A stretch of 64,000 bases of DNA, taken from positions 434,001 to 498,000 of the forward strand of contig WYAX01000015.1 in NCBI GenBank assembly GCA_011525625.1. The letters are read 5' to 3'. This DNA is from Nitrospira defluvii. GTDB taxonomy: Bacteria > Nitrospirota > Nitrospiria > Nitrospirales > Nitrospiraceae. The position numbers were made by a program, and so were the translations under genes. Under the pieces are notes generated by a model. It was not told the origin of the DNA, searched no databases, and saw nothing but the letters and a program-made list of their open reading frames with translations. The first letter of the stretch is position 1; the number at the start of each line of letters is the position of its first letter. Below, piece by piece: positions 52,098 through 61,069 of this stretch.

Positions 52098-54824
52098 ATG
52101 ACCGACCAGCAGCAGCAGCGCCCCCGGTGGTATGCCCGCTCGCAGGGCGAGATCGAGCGAGAGTTCGCTGTCGATCCGGCCGCAGGGCTCAGCGAGGAAG
52201 AGGCCGCACGACGATTGTCGACGCATGGCCGCAATGAGTTACCTGAAGCGCCGCCGCCCTCCCCATGGCACATTCTGGCTACCCAATTTACGAGCCTCAT
52301 TGTCTGGGTCTTGATCGGCGCCGCATTGGTGTCCGGTCTGCTGGGGGAGTGGATCGATGCCGGCGCGATTCTCGCCATTGTTTTGCTGAACGGCCTGCTG
52401 GGATTCCTCCAGGAGTATCGAGCCGAACAGTCGTTGGCAGCTCTGCGTACCATGGCCGTGACCTACGCGCGAGTCGTGCGCGACGGGACGCGACTCAACC
52501 TGTCTTCAACGGAATTGGTCCCCGGCGACATCATCGACGTGGAGGCAGGGGACCACGTTCCGGCCGATGCCCGCCTGCTCCAGGCCGCGGCCTTCCGGAC
52601 ACAGGAAGCGGCGCTGACCGGGGAGTCCACGCCGGTTGAAAAGCTCAGTGCGGCCTTGCCCGACAGCGATCTGCCTCTGGCCGATCAACGAAACATGCTG
52701 TTCATGGGGACCACCGTCACCGGCGGCAAAGGCCGGGCGGTCGTCGTGGCGACCGGCCGTGTGACTGAATTGGGCCGCATTGCGACGTTGATGACCGCGG
52801 TGCCGATCGATCCGACTCCGCTGCAACGTCGTCTGGAGCAATTCGGTCATGTGCTGTTGGCGCTTTCGTTGGGAATCGTGTTGGTGGTGTTCGGGCTGGG
52901 GGTGTGGCGGGGGGAGCCGCTCTTCGACATGTTTCTGACGGCCGTCAGCCTCGCGGTGGCGGCGATTCCAGAAGGATTGCCGGCGATCGTGACCACAACC
53001 CTGGCCTTGGGGGTGATGCGTATGGTGAGTCGGCACGCGCTCATTCGTCGCCTGCCGGCTGTGGAAACCTTGGGCGCGGCGACGGTGATTTGTACCGACA
53101 AAACCGGGACCTTGACCAAAAACGAAATGACGGTCACGAAGCTGGCCATCGATGACCTGGTGATGGAGGTGACCGGAGAAGGGTATGCACCGGCGGGGAC
53201 GATTGTCGGCGGTGAGCCCCGTGAGGGTGCGCTGCGTGATCTGCTCTGGACGGCGCTGTTGTGTAACGGCGCCTCACTGAAACAGGCTGAAGGCAAATGG
53301 GCGGTCGTGGGCGATCCCACTGAAGGCGCGCTGCTCGTTGCGGGCCGAAAGGGCGGATGGGTGCAAGAGGAATTAGAGCGGGCCCAGCCGCTTTTGGGAG
53401 AAATCCCGTTCGATTCCGACCGCAAGATGATGACGATGGTGCGCCGCTCTGAGGCGCGGGCCGTGGCTTATGTGAAGGGCGCGCCCGATGTATTGCTTGG
53501 TTGCTGCGACGAGTATGTGACGAAGACAGGCGAGCGACGGCCTCTGACTGAATCTCTGCGCATGTCGATGTTGTCCGTCAATCGGCAGTTTGCACAGCAG
53601 GCGCTTCGTGTGGTTGCGTTGGCCTACCGCGTTCTCGATCCACAGCCGGCATCGTTCGATCCCGACCTGGTTGAGCGCCGCTTGTGCTTCCTGGGGTTGG
53701 CGGCCATGAAGGACCCCTTGCGTCCTGAGGCCAAATCCGCAGTCGATCTCTGCCGGTCGGCGGGCATCGCGACGGTCATGATCACCGGCGACCATAAGGA
53801 GACGGCGCTCGCTATCGCACGGGAGGCGGGTTTCGCGAGCGGTCCGACGCAGGCCCTTTCCGGTCTTGAGTTGAACGGGCTGAGTGATGCCGATCTGGCG
53901 TCGCGGGTGCGGAACGTGTCGGTGTACGCGCGGGTCACGGCGGAACATAAGCTCCGTATCGTGAAGGCTTGGCGCGCGCAGGGGGCGGTCGTGGCGATGA
54001 CCGGCGACGGAGTCAATGATGCGCCGGCGGTGCGGGAGGCAGATATCGGGATTGCGATGGGCGTGACCGGGACGGACGTGACCAAGGATGCGTCGGATAT
54101 GGTGGTGACCGACGACAACTTCGCGTCCATCGCCGCCGCAGTCGAAGAAGGGCGCAGCATTTACGCGAACATTCGTAAATCGGTTCACTATCTGTTGTCG
54201 TGCAATCTCAGTGAGGTCCTGGTGATGCTGGGGAGCACGGTATTGGGGTGGCCGCTGCCGCTTCTGCCGATCCACATTCTTTGGATCAATTTAGTGACCG
54301 ACGGCTTTCCCGCCCTCGCCCTCGCCGTCGATCCGAAAGATCCCGATGTGATGAAACGGCCGCCTCGCGACCCGCAGGCTCCGCTGCTCGACCGTGGCCG
54401 GTTTCTCACGGTCTGTGTGCAGGGCCTGGTGATGGCCGCGGCGACGCTGGCGGTGTTCGGCATCGCGCTCTCGATCGTGAAGGATGAAGTGCCTTTCGCG
54501 CGGACGATGACGTTCACCACGCTGGTCTTGGTGCAGTTTCTTCACGCCTTTACCTGCCGCCACGACCGGTATTCGCTGTTCCAGGTCGGGGTGGCCAGCA
54601 ACCGGATGCTGGTGGGAGCCGTGCTCGTTTCGGCGCTCCTCCAGGGGGCGATCCTCCTCAGCCCCTGGGGACAGGAGATTTTTAAAGTCGTTTCCCTGCG
54701 GGCCGACGAATGGTTGGTGATCGTCGGGTTCGGGCTGCTGCCGTTTCTGGTGATGGAAGTGTGGAAGGCTTGGAGCCGTGCGCGAAGCGGAAGAGTGGAG
54801 ACGGTTAGCCCGCATTATTCCTGA
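52098..54824 (+). CDS. P-type cation ATPase, calcium-pump-like (P2A type)
   Basis: A 908-residue pump. It has [18 protein letters not shown] at the N-terminus, the actuator motif LTGES, the membrane motif [12 protein letters not shown] typical of SERCA/PMCA-like pumps, the phosphorylation site DKTGTLT (D334), TGDHKETA and the hinge [11 protein letters not shown]. It is the third P-type ATPase in the window and of a different subclass. Its last six codons and stop (SPHYS) lie inside the inverted-repeat element at 54806-54932, so its C-terminus was altered by insertion. Confidence 0.9.
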   Translation: MTDQQQQRPRWYARSQGEIEREFAVDPAAGLSEEEAARRLSTHGRNELPEAPPPSPWHILATQFTSLIVWVLIGAALVSGLLGEWIDAGAILAIVLLNGLLGFLQEYRAEQSLAALRTMAVTYARVVRDGTRLNLSSTELVPGDIIDVEAGDHVPADARLLQAAAFRTQEAALTGESTPVEKLSAALPDSDLPLADQRNMLFMGTTVTGGKGRAVVVATGRVTELGRIATLMTAVPIDPTPLQRRLEQFGHVLLALSLGIVLVVFGLGVWRGEPLFDMFLTAVSLAVAAIPEGLPAIVTTTLALGVMRMVSRHALIRRLPAVETLGAATVICTDKTGTLTKNEMTVTKLAIDDLVMEVTGEGYAPAGTIVGGEPREGALRDLLWTALLCNGASLKQAEGKWAVVGDPTEGALLVAGRKGGWVQEELERAQPLLGEIPFDSDRKMMTMVRRSEARAVAYVKGAPDVLLGCCDEYVTKTGERRPLTESLRMSMLSVNRQFAQQALRVVALAYRVLDPQPASFDPDLVERRLCFLGLAAMKDPLRPEAKSAVDLCRSAGIATVMITGDHKETALAIAREAGFASGPTQALSGLELNGLSDADLASRVRNVSVYARVTAEHKLRIVKAWRAQGAVVAMTGDGVNDAPAVREADIGIAMGVTGTDVTKDASDMVVTDDNFASIAAAVEEGRSIYANIRKSVHYLLSCNLSEVLVMLGSTVLGWPLPLLPIHILWINLVTDGFPALALAVDPKDPDVMKRPPRDPQAPLLDRGRFLTVCVQGLVMAAATLAVFGIALSIVKDEVPFARTMTFTTLVLVQFLHAFTCRHDRYSLFQVGVASNRMLVGAVLVSALLQGAILLSPWGQEIFKVVSLRADEWLVIVGFGLLPFLVMEVWKAWSRARSGRVETVSPHYS

Positions 54825-54932
54825 CGGTTCGTCGCGGAAGCGCCGAGTCACGTGGCGAGCCCGCCGGCCGAAGGTTCGTCGTAGCAGTGAATCGGCGGTT
54901 GCAGCAGAAGTGCTCATGAATAATGCGGGCTA
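54806..54932. mobile_element. MITE-like element with 15-bp terminal inverted repeats
   Basis: TAGCCCGCATTATTC at 54806-54820 is the exact reverse complement of GAATAATGCGGGCTA at 54918-54932, separated by 97 bases with no ORF. The left end supplies the last codons and TGA of the P-type ATPase, and the right end supplies the TAG of the convergent phosphatase. No clear target-site duplication is seen. It could also act as a bidirectional terminator-like hairpin. The family is unidentified. Confidence 0.65.
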
Positions 54933-55799
54933 GGGTGTGACTGCCGGTGTGGCCCAGATCGTGGAGAGGGGCAGCGCTTGGCGGCTGAGGCCGACTGGTT
55001 TCGCGCCATACATATCGGTGATGGTTCTCAATAATCCGTAATGGTCCAAGGGCTCTCCATAACGGCCCGGTCGCACCATCGGTCCCACCAGAATCGTCGG
55101 AATGTGATTGTCTGATTTCCCGTTGTCTTCGTCCCAGGTAATGATCAAGAGACTGTTGTGTGTGTGCGCCCATTCGACGTAGCGATCGAGATGGGTCTGG
55201 AGCCACTGGTCTCCGCGTTGAATCCGGTCGGGCTCCTTGCCGTCGTGCATATCGTTGAGCTGATTGGGGATGACAAAGCTGACCGTGGGCAGCCTCTCGA
55301 AGTCGGCGGGAAAGTCGGAAAAAGGGCGATTGTCTTCGGCGGGCACGGTATGGATGGGAGAGAATTGCCAGTTGACCCAGGGATTGTGTTTCCGGGCATA
55401 CGCGCCTGCGACGCAGTCTACGGAACCGGTGGAGGGGAGATCCTCCGCGTAGCCGGCAAAGGTCCGGCCGACGAGTGCCAGGGTACTATGAAGATTCGGA
55501 GCGGTTAACGATGTGGGGCAATGGTTCCGGCTGACGCCGTCGGTGGATCCGGCAAAGAGGGCGATGTAGTTCGGTTGACTGGGGTGAGTCACGCCGAAGG
55601 AGTTGGTCAACAGCGCGCCTTTCCGGGCCAATGTGTTGAGATACGGGGCTGCCGGTGAGTCGATGATCTGGGAAAACGCATGGTTTTCCTCGATCACGAT
55701 CACGATGTGGTCGGGCTTCGGCAGGGGCGGCGAGGCAAACAGCAGATTCGTCGAGAAGAGGAAAACTGCGAGTGCGGTGGCTACGACCTGCCTGTTCAT
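54930..55799 (-). CDS. Exported phosphoesterase (acid phosphatase-like)
   Basis: A 289-residue protein with a signal peptide (AVFLFSTNLLFASPP). The active-site region VIVIEENHAFSQII, TNSFGVTHPSQPNY, and later NSLLIITWDEDNGKSDNHI match the phospholipase C/acid phosphatase (AcpA-like) fold with metal-binding Glu, Asn, Asp and His. It probably hydrolyses phosphate esters in the periplasm. Its TAG stop is the last base triplet of the MITE-like element. Confidence 0.85.
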   Translation of the reverse strand: MNRQVVATALAVFLFSTNLLFASPPLPKPDHIVIVIEENHAFSQIIDSPAAPYLNTLARKGALLTNSFGVTHPSQPNYIALFAGSTDGVSRNHCPTSLTAPNLHSTLALVGRTFAGYAEDLPSTGSVDCVAGAYARKHNPWVNWQFSPIHTVPAEDNRPFSDFPADFERLPTVSFVIPNQLNDMHDGKEPDRIQRGDQWLQTHLDRYVEWAHTHNSLLIITWDEDNGKSDNHIPTILVGPMVRPGRYGEPLDHYGLLRTITDMYGAKPVGLSRQALPLSTIWATPAVTP

Positions 55800-55818
55800 C
55801 AGGGGGCCTCGCGAGTGA

Positions 55819-57549
55819 TTAGACCGGAAGTTCGCTTAGCCGCAACGTGTATAAGTAATGATAGAGTCCCCGCTGCTCCAGCAGAGCCGTGTGGGTCCCC
55901 GATTCGACAATGTGGCCCTTATTCAGGACCAGGATGCGGTCGGCGCGTTGAATCGTGCTGAGCCGGTGGGCGACGACAAAGGTCGTGCGATTGACCATGA
56001 GACGTTCCAAGGCTTCCTGCACCAATCGCTCCGATTCGGTGTCGAGCGCAGAGGTGGCTTCGTCGAGCAGGAGAATACGCGGGTTCTTCAGAATCGCGCG
56101 GGCAATCGCGACGCGTTGACGTTGGCCGCCGGAAAGATTGATGCCCTTTTCTCCGACGATGGTCTGGTAGCCGTCGGGGAATCCCGCAATGAATTCGTGG
56201 GCATGCGCGGCTTTGCTCGCAGCGATGATCTCCTCTTCGCTGGCATCCTCGCGCCCGTAGCGGATGTTATCCCGGATCGGGCCGCCGAACAGAATCGTAT
56301 CCTGGGGGACCAGAGCGATCTGCCGGTAGAGGCTATCGAGCCGGACATCCTTGACGTCATGGCCGTCCACCGTCAGCCGTCCCGACGTGGGGTCGTAAAA
56401 GCGATGGAGGAGATTCATGATCGTCGTTTTCCCTGAACCGGTCGGTCCGACGATCGCAATCAGTTCGCCCGGTTTGGCTTCAAAGGACACATCCGCCAAC
56501 ACGGGTTGCCGGGGGTCATAGGCGAAGGTGATATGCTCTGCGCGCACATGCCCCTGCACGGGCGGCAGGTCGATCGCATTGGGCGCATCGGCGATTTCTG
56601 CATGCGTGTCGAGAATTTCGAAGACACGCTGCATGGCGCCCTGGGCTTCTTTGATCTGCGCAAACACGCGGGCGGCTGACCCGAACGGTCCGATCAAAAT
56701 CCCGGCGAAGAGCACGAAGGCAAACAGGTCGCCTGGAGACACCGAGCCGTCGATGACCTGGCGTCCCCCATACCACAACACCATGGCGGCGGCGGCGAAG
56801 GTGACGAACGTGATCGTCGGCACGAACCACGCCATGATGGTGGCACGGCGCAGCGCCAGTTCCATCGCGGATTGCACCTGGGTGATGAAGCGTTGCTCCT
56901 CCCGCTTGGTCTGCACGAAGGATTTCACGACACGAATACCGGCGATGACTTCCTCCACCAGCGTGCTGACGGAGGCGGTTTGATCCTGAATGGTGGTCGA
57001 GAGGGCGCGCAGGCGCCGGCCGAAGAGTTTGGCCACGACAACCAGCAAGGGGAGCAGGACCAGGATGAGGAGGCAGAGCTGCCAGTTCATCGCAAACAGG
57101 AAACCGGCGCCGCCGATGAACGTAACGACCTGTTTGGCTGCGTCAATGGGAGTGTCGGTGACGACGTTCTGAATCACGGTCACATCGTTCATCAGACGCG
57201 ACATTAATTCGCCCGTCCGGCGCTTGGAGAAGAAATTGACGGACAGGGTTTGCAGATGCGCAAAGAGATGAGTTCGGAAGTCCGCCATGACTCGTTGGGA
57301 CACCCAGGCCGTCAGGTAACTGTGTCCCATGGAACAGAGCCCTTGCAGCAAGACGAGCCCGAGGAGCAGCAGGATCATCTGCGCCATTCGATCGGCATCG
57401 TGCTGCACGGTGATGACGTCCCACAGGGTGCCACCCAACCGAAGCAGGGCCAGGTTCACGGCGGCGACCGCCATGACCATGATGGCGGCAGCGATCATCC
57501 GGGGGACGTAGGGCTTGAGGAAGGGGAAAAATCGTTTGAACGAAAACAT
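55819..57549 (-). CDS. ABC exporter, MsbA-like (fused permease and ATPase)
   Basis: About 576 residues. Six membrane helices occupy residues 10-300; the nucleotide-binding domain follows with Walker A GPTGSGKTT, the signature NLSGGQRQRVAIARA, Walker B ILLLDEATSALD and the H-loop VAHRLST. It is a half-transporter that works as a homodimer. Lipid or drug export is usual for the family. The ATG at 57549 (FSFKRFFPFLKPYV) is preferred over an upstream GTG. The stop is 19 bases from the phosphoesterase start. Confidence 0.92.
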   Translation of the reverse strand: MFSFKRFFPFLKPYVPRMIAAAIMVMAVAAVNLALLRLGGTLWDVITVQHDADRMAQMILLLLGLVLLQGLCSMGHSYLTAWVSQRVMADFRTHLFAHLQTLSVNFFSKRRTGELMSRLMNDVTVIQNVVTDTPIDAAKQVVTFIGGAGFLFAMNWQLCLLILVLLPLLVVVAKLFGRRLRALSTTIQDQTASVSTLVEEVIAGIRVVKSFVQTKREEQRFITQVQSAMELALRRATIMAWFVPTITFVTFAAAAMVLWYGGRQVIDGSVSPGDLFAFVLFAGILIGPFGSAARVFAQIKEAQGAMQRVFEILDTHAEIADAPNAIDLPPVQGHVRAEHITFAYDPRQPVLADVSFEAKPGELIAIVGPTGSGKTTIMNLLHRFYDPTSGRLTVDGHDVKDVRLDSLYRQIALVPQDTILFGGPIRDNIRYGREDASEEEIIAASKAAHAHEFIAGFPDGYQTIVGEKGINLSGGQRQRVAIARAILKNPRILLLDEATSALDTESERLVQEALERLMVNRTTFVVAHRLSTIQRADRILVLNKGHIVESGTHTALLEQRGLYHYLYTLRLSELPV

Positions 57550-57651
57550 CGGTGTTACGACAATGAACTCAGGGGGGACGGGCACAGAGCCCGTGACCGT
57601 GGATGCGGTGATCGGGCTATGACACGACCTTCGTCATGAGGTGAGGGCGCG

Positions 57652-57870
57652 CTAGAGCTGAGCGATGGACTCGATCAGGTTCTTATTGATCGCCACGAAG
57701 TCCGACCGATCCTTGTCATTGATCAAGACGTCAGTCAAGCTGATAAACAGCCGCTGCTCCTCGTTGATCGCATCGGACACACGATTACGCATGGGCGGGA
57801 TGAGGAAATCCCCGACGTAGATGCAGTTCACAGTTCGAACGCGGATGCGAACTTTTTTTCCTTCGGGCAC
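57652..57870 (-). CDS. Small conserved-looking protein of unknown function
   Basis: A 72-residue protein: MPEGKKVRIRVRTVNCIYVG, then VSDAINEEQRLFISLTDV and DFVAINKNLIESIAQL. The pattern of a beta-barrel-like small protein with an LIND loop recalls a group of Nitrospira hypothetical proteins, but I cannot name the family. The start is a GTG with GGAGGG 5 bases upstream. It lies 31 bases from the small ribosomal gene. Confidence 0.75.
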   Translation of the reverse strand: MPEGKKVRIRVRTVNCIYVGDFLIPPMRNRVSDAINEEQRLFISLTDVLINDKDRSDFVAINKNLIESIAQL

Positions 57871-57901
57871 GGATCCCTCCGTCCATTATGTCGTGATGAG
57901 C

Positions 57902-57997
57902 TCAGCTCTTGCGACGCAAGAATTTCTGACGCCGGCGCAATTTCTTGTACTTGTGCTTGCGCATCTTCTTCCGGCGTTTCTTGAGGACACTCGCCAT
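57902..57997 (-). CDS. COX24/mS38-like small ribosomal protein (31 residues)
   Basis: A 31-residue, extremely basic protein: MASVLKKRRKKMRKHKYKK, then LRRRQKFLRRKS. The start and the KKRRKKM..H..KLRR pattern match the AURKAIP1/COX24 domain found in mitochondrial mS38 and in bacterial small-subunit proteins (bS22 of mycobacteria). A structural role in the 30S subunit is likely. GGAG lies 9 bases before the ATG. It is too short for standard ORF length limits. Confidence 0.75.
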   Translation of the reverse strand: MASVLKKRRKKMRKHKYKKLRRRQKFLRRKS

Positions 57998-58171
57998 ACG
58001 TTCAATCTCCAACTGCTAGGCGCGGGAGTCTAGTGGGTTTCATTCCAAAATGCAAGCCAAGATTCTGCCCTCCGTCTGCGGCTCCGCCGCGTGATAGACC
58101 GCGCGTCATGCGGCTGCGGGCGAGCGGGTCCCTTGCTTGACCTCGTTCTGCCAAGGTTCCTATACTGCGCC

Positions 58172-58687
58172 ATGATTCGTTCCCGCACAGCGTGCCGGCG
58201 CTCCCTTGCTCGCTTCCTGGTCGGGTTTCTGCTCGTGCTCTCGGTGGGTTGTTCGGGAAAAACCCTTCAATATAAAGACGACCACGACCGTATCCTCCGA
58301 ATCGATCAAGCAGTGGAGTCGCTCCGGAAATCCTACGTCGAACGGGACCGCAATGCGTTGGATGCCTTGCTGTTGCCTTCAGGCAATTTTGATCAAGTCC
58401 AGCGGGAGATCCAGAGTGACTTCGAGACCTTTCAGGATATCCAGTTGGAGTTTTCGATCGAGCGTATTCTGATCGAGGGCGACAACGTCGATGTCTTTGT
58501 CCATTGGCAAGGCCAGTGGAAGCGGAATTCCGGTGAGGCCGGCACGCGCCAACGCGGTCATGGACGACTGGCCTGGGTGGGAACCCAGTCTATTTTGCTT
58601 CGAGAGGCTCAGGGCGATTTGCCGTTCGGCATGGCCTCGCGGGCGAATCCCAGCGAAGATCCCGCTCGCAGAGCCTCCAAACCCTGA
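58172..58687 (+). CDS. Lipoprotein with NTF2-like domain
   Basis: A 171-residue lipoprotein (LLVLSVGCSG, modified Cys near 27). The mature part, LRIDQAVESLRKSYVERDRN, ALDALLLPSG and VDVFVHWQGQWKR, fits a small cone-shaped NTF2/SnoaL-like fold. It is positioned 2 bases upstream of nadB and probably shares its transcript, though a functional link is not evident. Confidence 0.75.
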   Translation: MIRSRTACRRSLARFLVGFLLVLSVGCSGKTLQYKDDHDRILRIDQAVESLRKSYVERDRNALDALLLPSGNFDQVQREIQSDFETFQDIQLEFSIERILIEGDNVDVFVHWQGQWKRNSGEAGTRQRGHGRLAWVGTQSILLREAQGDLPFGMASRANPSEDPARRASKP

Positions 58688-58689
58688 CC

Positions 58690-60366
58690 ATGTCATCCCG
58701 CAGTGCTTCCCCAAAAATTGAGACAGACTTTCTTGTGGTCGGCAGCGGCGTCGCGGGACTTCGTGCGGCGATCGAGCTCAGCCGTGCGGGGCGTGTGCTC
58801 ATGTTGACCAAGGGCCATCCGCTGGAAAGCAACTCCATGTATGCCCAGGGTGGTGTCGCGGTGGCCCTCAGCGAAGAGGATGATGTCGGCAGCCATCTGG
58901 CGGATACGCTCAAGGCCGGGCACGGCCTGTGCCGCCGCGAAGCCGTGCGGGTGTTGGTGGAAGAGGGGCCGGACCGGATTCAGGAACTGATTGCGTGGGG
59001 CGCGAAGTTCGACAAGATCGGCAAGCGATTTGCGTACACGCGAGAAGCTGCGCACAGCCGGAGCCGGATTCTCCGTGCGCGGGGAGATGCCACCGGCAAT
59101 GAAATGGTCCGCGCGCTCATGACCTATGCCGCCAGGCAGCCTCGTATTCAGCGGTTGGATCGGCGCTTCACGGTGGATGTGGTGGTGGTCGACGGTCGGT
59201 GCTGCGGCGCGATCGTGCTCAATGAGATCTCGGGCGAACGCACGGTCCTTCCGGCCGGCGCGGTGGTGTTGTCGACGGGCGGCGCAGGACAGATCTACGC
59301 GCGTACCACCAATCCCGGCAATGCGACCGGCGACGGCATGGCGATGGCGTTACGGGCCGGGGCGTTGTTGATGGACATGGAGTTCGTGCAGTTTCATCCC
59401 ACCTCGTTGTACCTGCCGTCGAGTCCGCCCTTCTTGTTGTCGGAGGCGATTCGGGGAGAAGGCGGGCAGCTGCGGAACATCAAGGGTGAGTTATTTATGC
59501 AGCGGTATCATCCCGACGGGGCGCTCGCCCCGCGCGATGTGGTCTCACGGGCGATTTGGTCGGAGATGGCCGCGACACGCGCGCGGCACGTCTATCTGGA
59601 TGTGACGCATCTCGGCGCCGCCTTTGTGAAACGGCGGTTTCCCACGATCTATGCCACCTGCCTGCGATATGACATCGACATGACGGAAGAATGGATTCCC
59701 GTCTCGCCCAGCGCCCACTATATGATGGGCGGGGTCTGGACGGATGTGCATGGGGCGACGACTTTGCCGGGGTTGTTTGCAGCCGGCGAGGTGGCCTGCA
59801 GCGGTGTGCACGGGGCGAATCGGTTGGCGAGCAACTCACTCCTGGAAGGGCTGGTGTTCGGCATGCGTGCGGCGCAGTCTGCGGTGGCCCATGCCGGGCA
59901 TGTCTCCGGCCCGACGAGCCTGCCTCGGCTTGAGGAGCTGGAGCGGGGACGACCGACGGACCTGGATGATCCGGAGAAGTTGCGAAGCTCGTTGCGTCGT
60001 CTGATGTGGGGGAAGGTCGGCCTGGTGCGCTCGGGAGATTCGTTGATCAGCGCCTCCGCGCAGCTGGTACGGTGGATGCGTGTGCTGACGAATCCCTTTT
60101 CCTCGCGAGCGGCCCTTGAAGTGAAGAATATGGTCCAGGTGGCGCGCTGTGTTGCCGATGCGGCCCTCTGGCGGGAAAACAGCGTCGGGGCCCACTACCG
60201 GTCGGATTTTCCAGAGGCCGCTCGGCCAGGATGGCGGCAGCACAGTCAGTTGCTCTTAGCTCAGGGGCGGGTCAGCGGGATGCCATCGAACGAGCAAGAC
60301 CTCGTCCTTGCGACCCGGGAGACGGTGCGCGGTAAGGCCGTGAAGAAGAAAGCCGGTCGTTCGTGA
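58690..60366 (+). CDS. nadB: L-aspartate oxidase
   Basis: A 558-residue flavoenzyme that oxidises L-aspartate to iminoaspartate, the first step of de novo NAD synthesis. FAD binding is by VVGSGVAGLRAAIEL near the N-terminus. Diagnostic stretches include SNSMYAQGGVAVALS, AHSRSRILRARGDATG, EFVQFHPTSLYLP, SAHYMMGGVWTDVHGAT and GEVACSGVHGANRLASNSLL. The last 95 bases overlap the convergent lytic transglycosylase gene. It complements the salvage genes pncA/pncB at 23-25 kb. Confidence 0.95.
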   Translation: MSSRSASPKIETDFLVVGSGVAGLRAAIELSRAGRVLMLTKGHPLESNSMYAQGGVAVALSEEDDVGSHLADTLKAGHGLCRREAVRVLVEEGPDRIQELIAWGAKFDKIGKRFAYTREAAHSRSRILRARGDATGNEMVRALMTYAARQPRIQRLDRRFTVDVVVVDGRCCGAIVLNEISGERTVLPAGAVVLSTGGAGQIYARTTNPGNATGDGMAMALRAGALLMDMEFVQFHPTSLYLPSSPPFLLSEAIRGEGGQLRNIKGELFMQRYHPDGALAPRDVVSRAIWSEMAATRARHVYLDVTHLGAAFVKRRFPTIYATCLRYDIDMTEEWIPVSPSAHYMMGGVWTDVHGATTLPGLFAAGEVACSGVHGANRLASNSLLEGLVFGMRAAQSAVAHAGHVSGPTSLPRLEELERGRPTDLDDPEKLRSSLRRLMWGKVGLVRSGDSLISASAQLVRWMRVLTNPFSSRAALEVKNMVQVARCVADAALWRENSVGAHYRSDFPEAARPGWRQHSQLLLAQGRVSGMPSNEQDLVLATRETVRGKAVKKKAGRS

Positions 60367-60937
60367 GGAAGGTGCGGTAGTAGCGCAGCACCTTGAGGAC
60401 GTATTGCCGTGTTTCCGGGATCGGGGGAAGCCCCTGGTACCGTTCGACCGCATGTTCTCCCGCATTGTAGGCCGCCAAGGCCAATGGAAGATTTCCGTTA
60501 AAGCGATCCAGCAGCTGCCGCAGGTATTTGGTTCCCCCGCCGATATTGTCATCCGGATTATACGAATCCCGCACGTCGAGACGCATCGCGGTCTGCGGCA
60601 TCAGCTGCATCAGGCCGATCGCCCCGGCCCGTGAGACCGCCTGCGGGTCGAAGTCGGATTCGGTTTTGATGACCGCGCGAATCAGCGCCGGATGGAGGCG
60701 ATGGGCGCGCGAATGTCGAGCGATCACAGGGTCGAGTTCACGATCGGAGATGATGCTGCGGGAGCGAGGGAGTTCAGCCGTCACGCGTTTGTATCGTGGG
60801 TCGTTCGGCACATTGGTCAAGGAGATGGTGCCGTTGGCGTCAACGTATTGGTAGACCTCGGCCTGGACCGGGGCAGCCGACAGCAAGAGTGTCGCGGACA
60901 GCAGAAGCAGGGGGGCGGTGCGGTTGAATCGGGCCAT
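60272..60937 (-). CDS. Lytic transglycosylase (SLT type)
   Basis: A 221-residue periplasmic enzyme that cleaves peptidoglycan. A signal peptide is followed by a DUF4124-like segment (EVYQYVDANGTISLTN), then the SLT domain: ALIRAVIKTESDFDPQAVS (catalytic Glu), GAIGLMQLMP, NIGGGTKYLRQLL and ALAAYNAGEHAVERY. The C-terminal 30 residues, encoded opposite the end of nadB, are low-complexity and basic. A promoter lies about 45 bases upstream. Confidence 0.92.
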   Translation of the reverse strand: MARFNRTAPLLLLSATLLLSAAPVQAEVYQYVDANGTISLTNVPNDPRYKRVTAELPRSRSIISDRELDPVIARHSRAHRLHPALIRAVIKTESDFDPQAVSRAGAIGLMQLMPQTAMRLDVRDSYNPDDNIGGGTKYLRQLLDRFNGNLPLALAAYNAGEHAVERYQGLPPIPETRQYVLKVLRYYRTFLTNDRLSSSRPYRAPSPGSQGRGLARSMASR

Positions 60938-60978
60938 CGGGTTGAGGCGCCTGGTTGGTGTCTACGAGCGATGCTTCA

Positions 60979-61007
60979 ACCGTAGCAGCAGCCCCCCGAC
61001 CTGTCAA
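60979..61007 (-). promoter_or_regulatory. Sigma-70-type promoter of the lytic transglycosylase gene
   Basis: On the minus strand TTGACA (61007-61002), a 17-base spacer and TACGGT (60984-60979). The -35 is perfect and the -10 keeps TA and the final T. Transcription would start near 60972, about 35 bases before the ATG at 60937. Confidence 0.5.
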
Positions 61008-61069
61008 AAACCCTTACTCTCTGTCCACAGCAGGGTCGTGGTTGTAAGATATTGATATAAAATACATCT

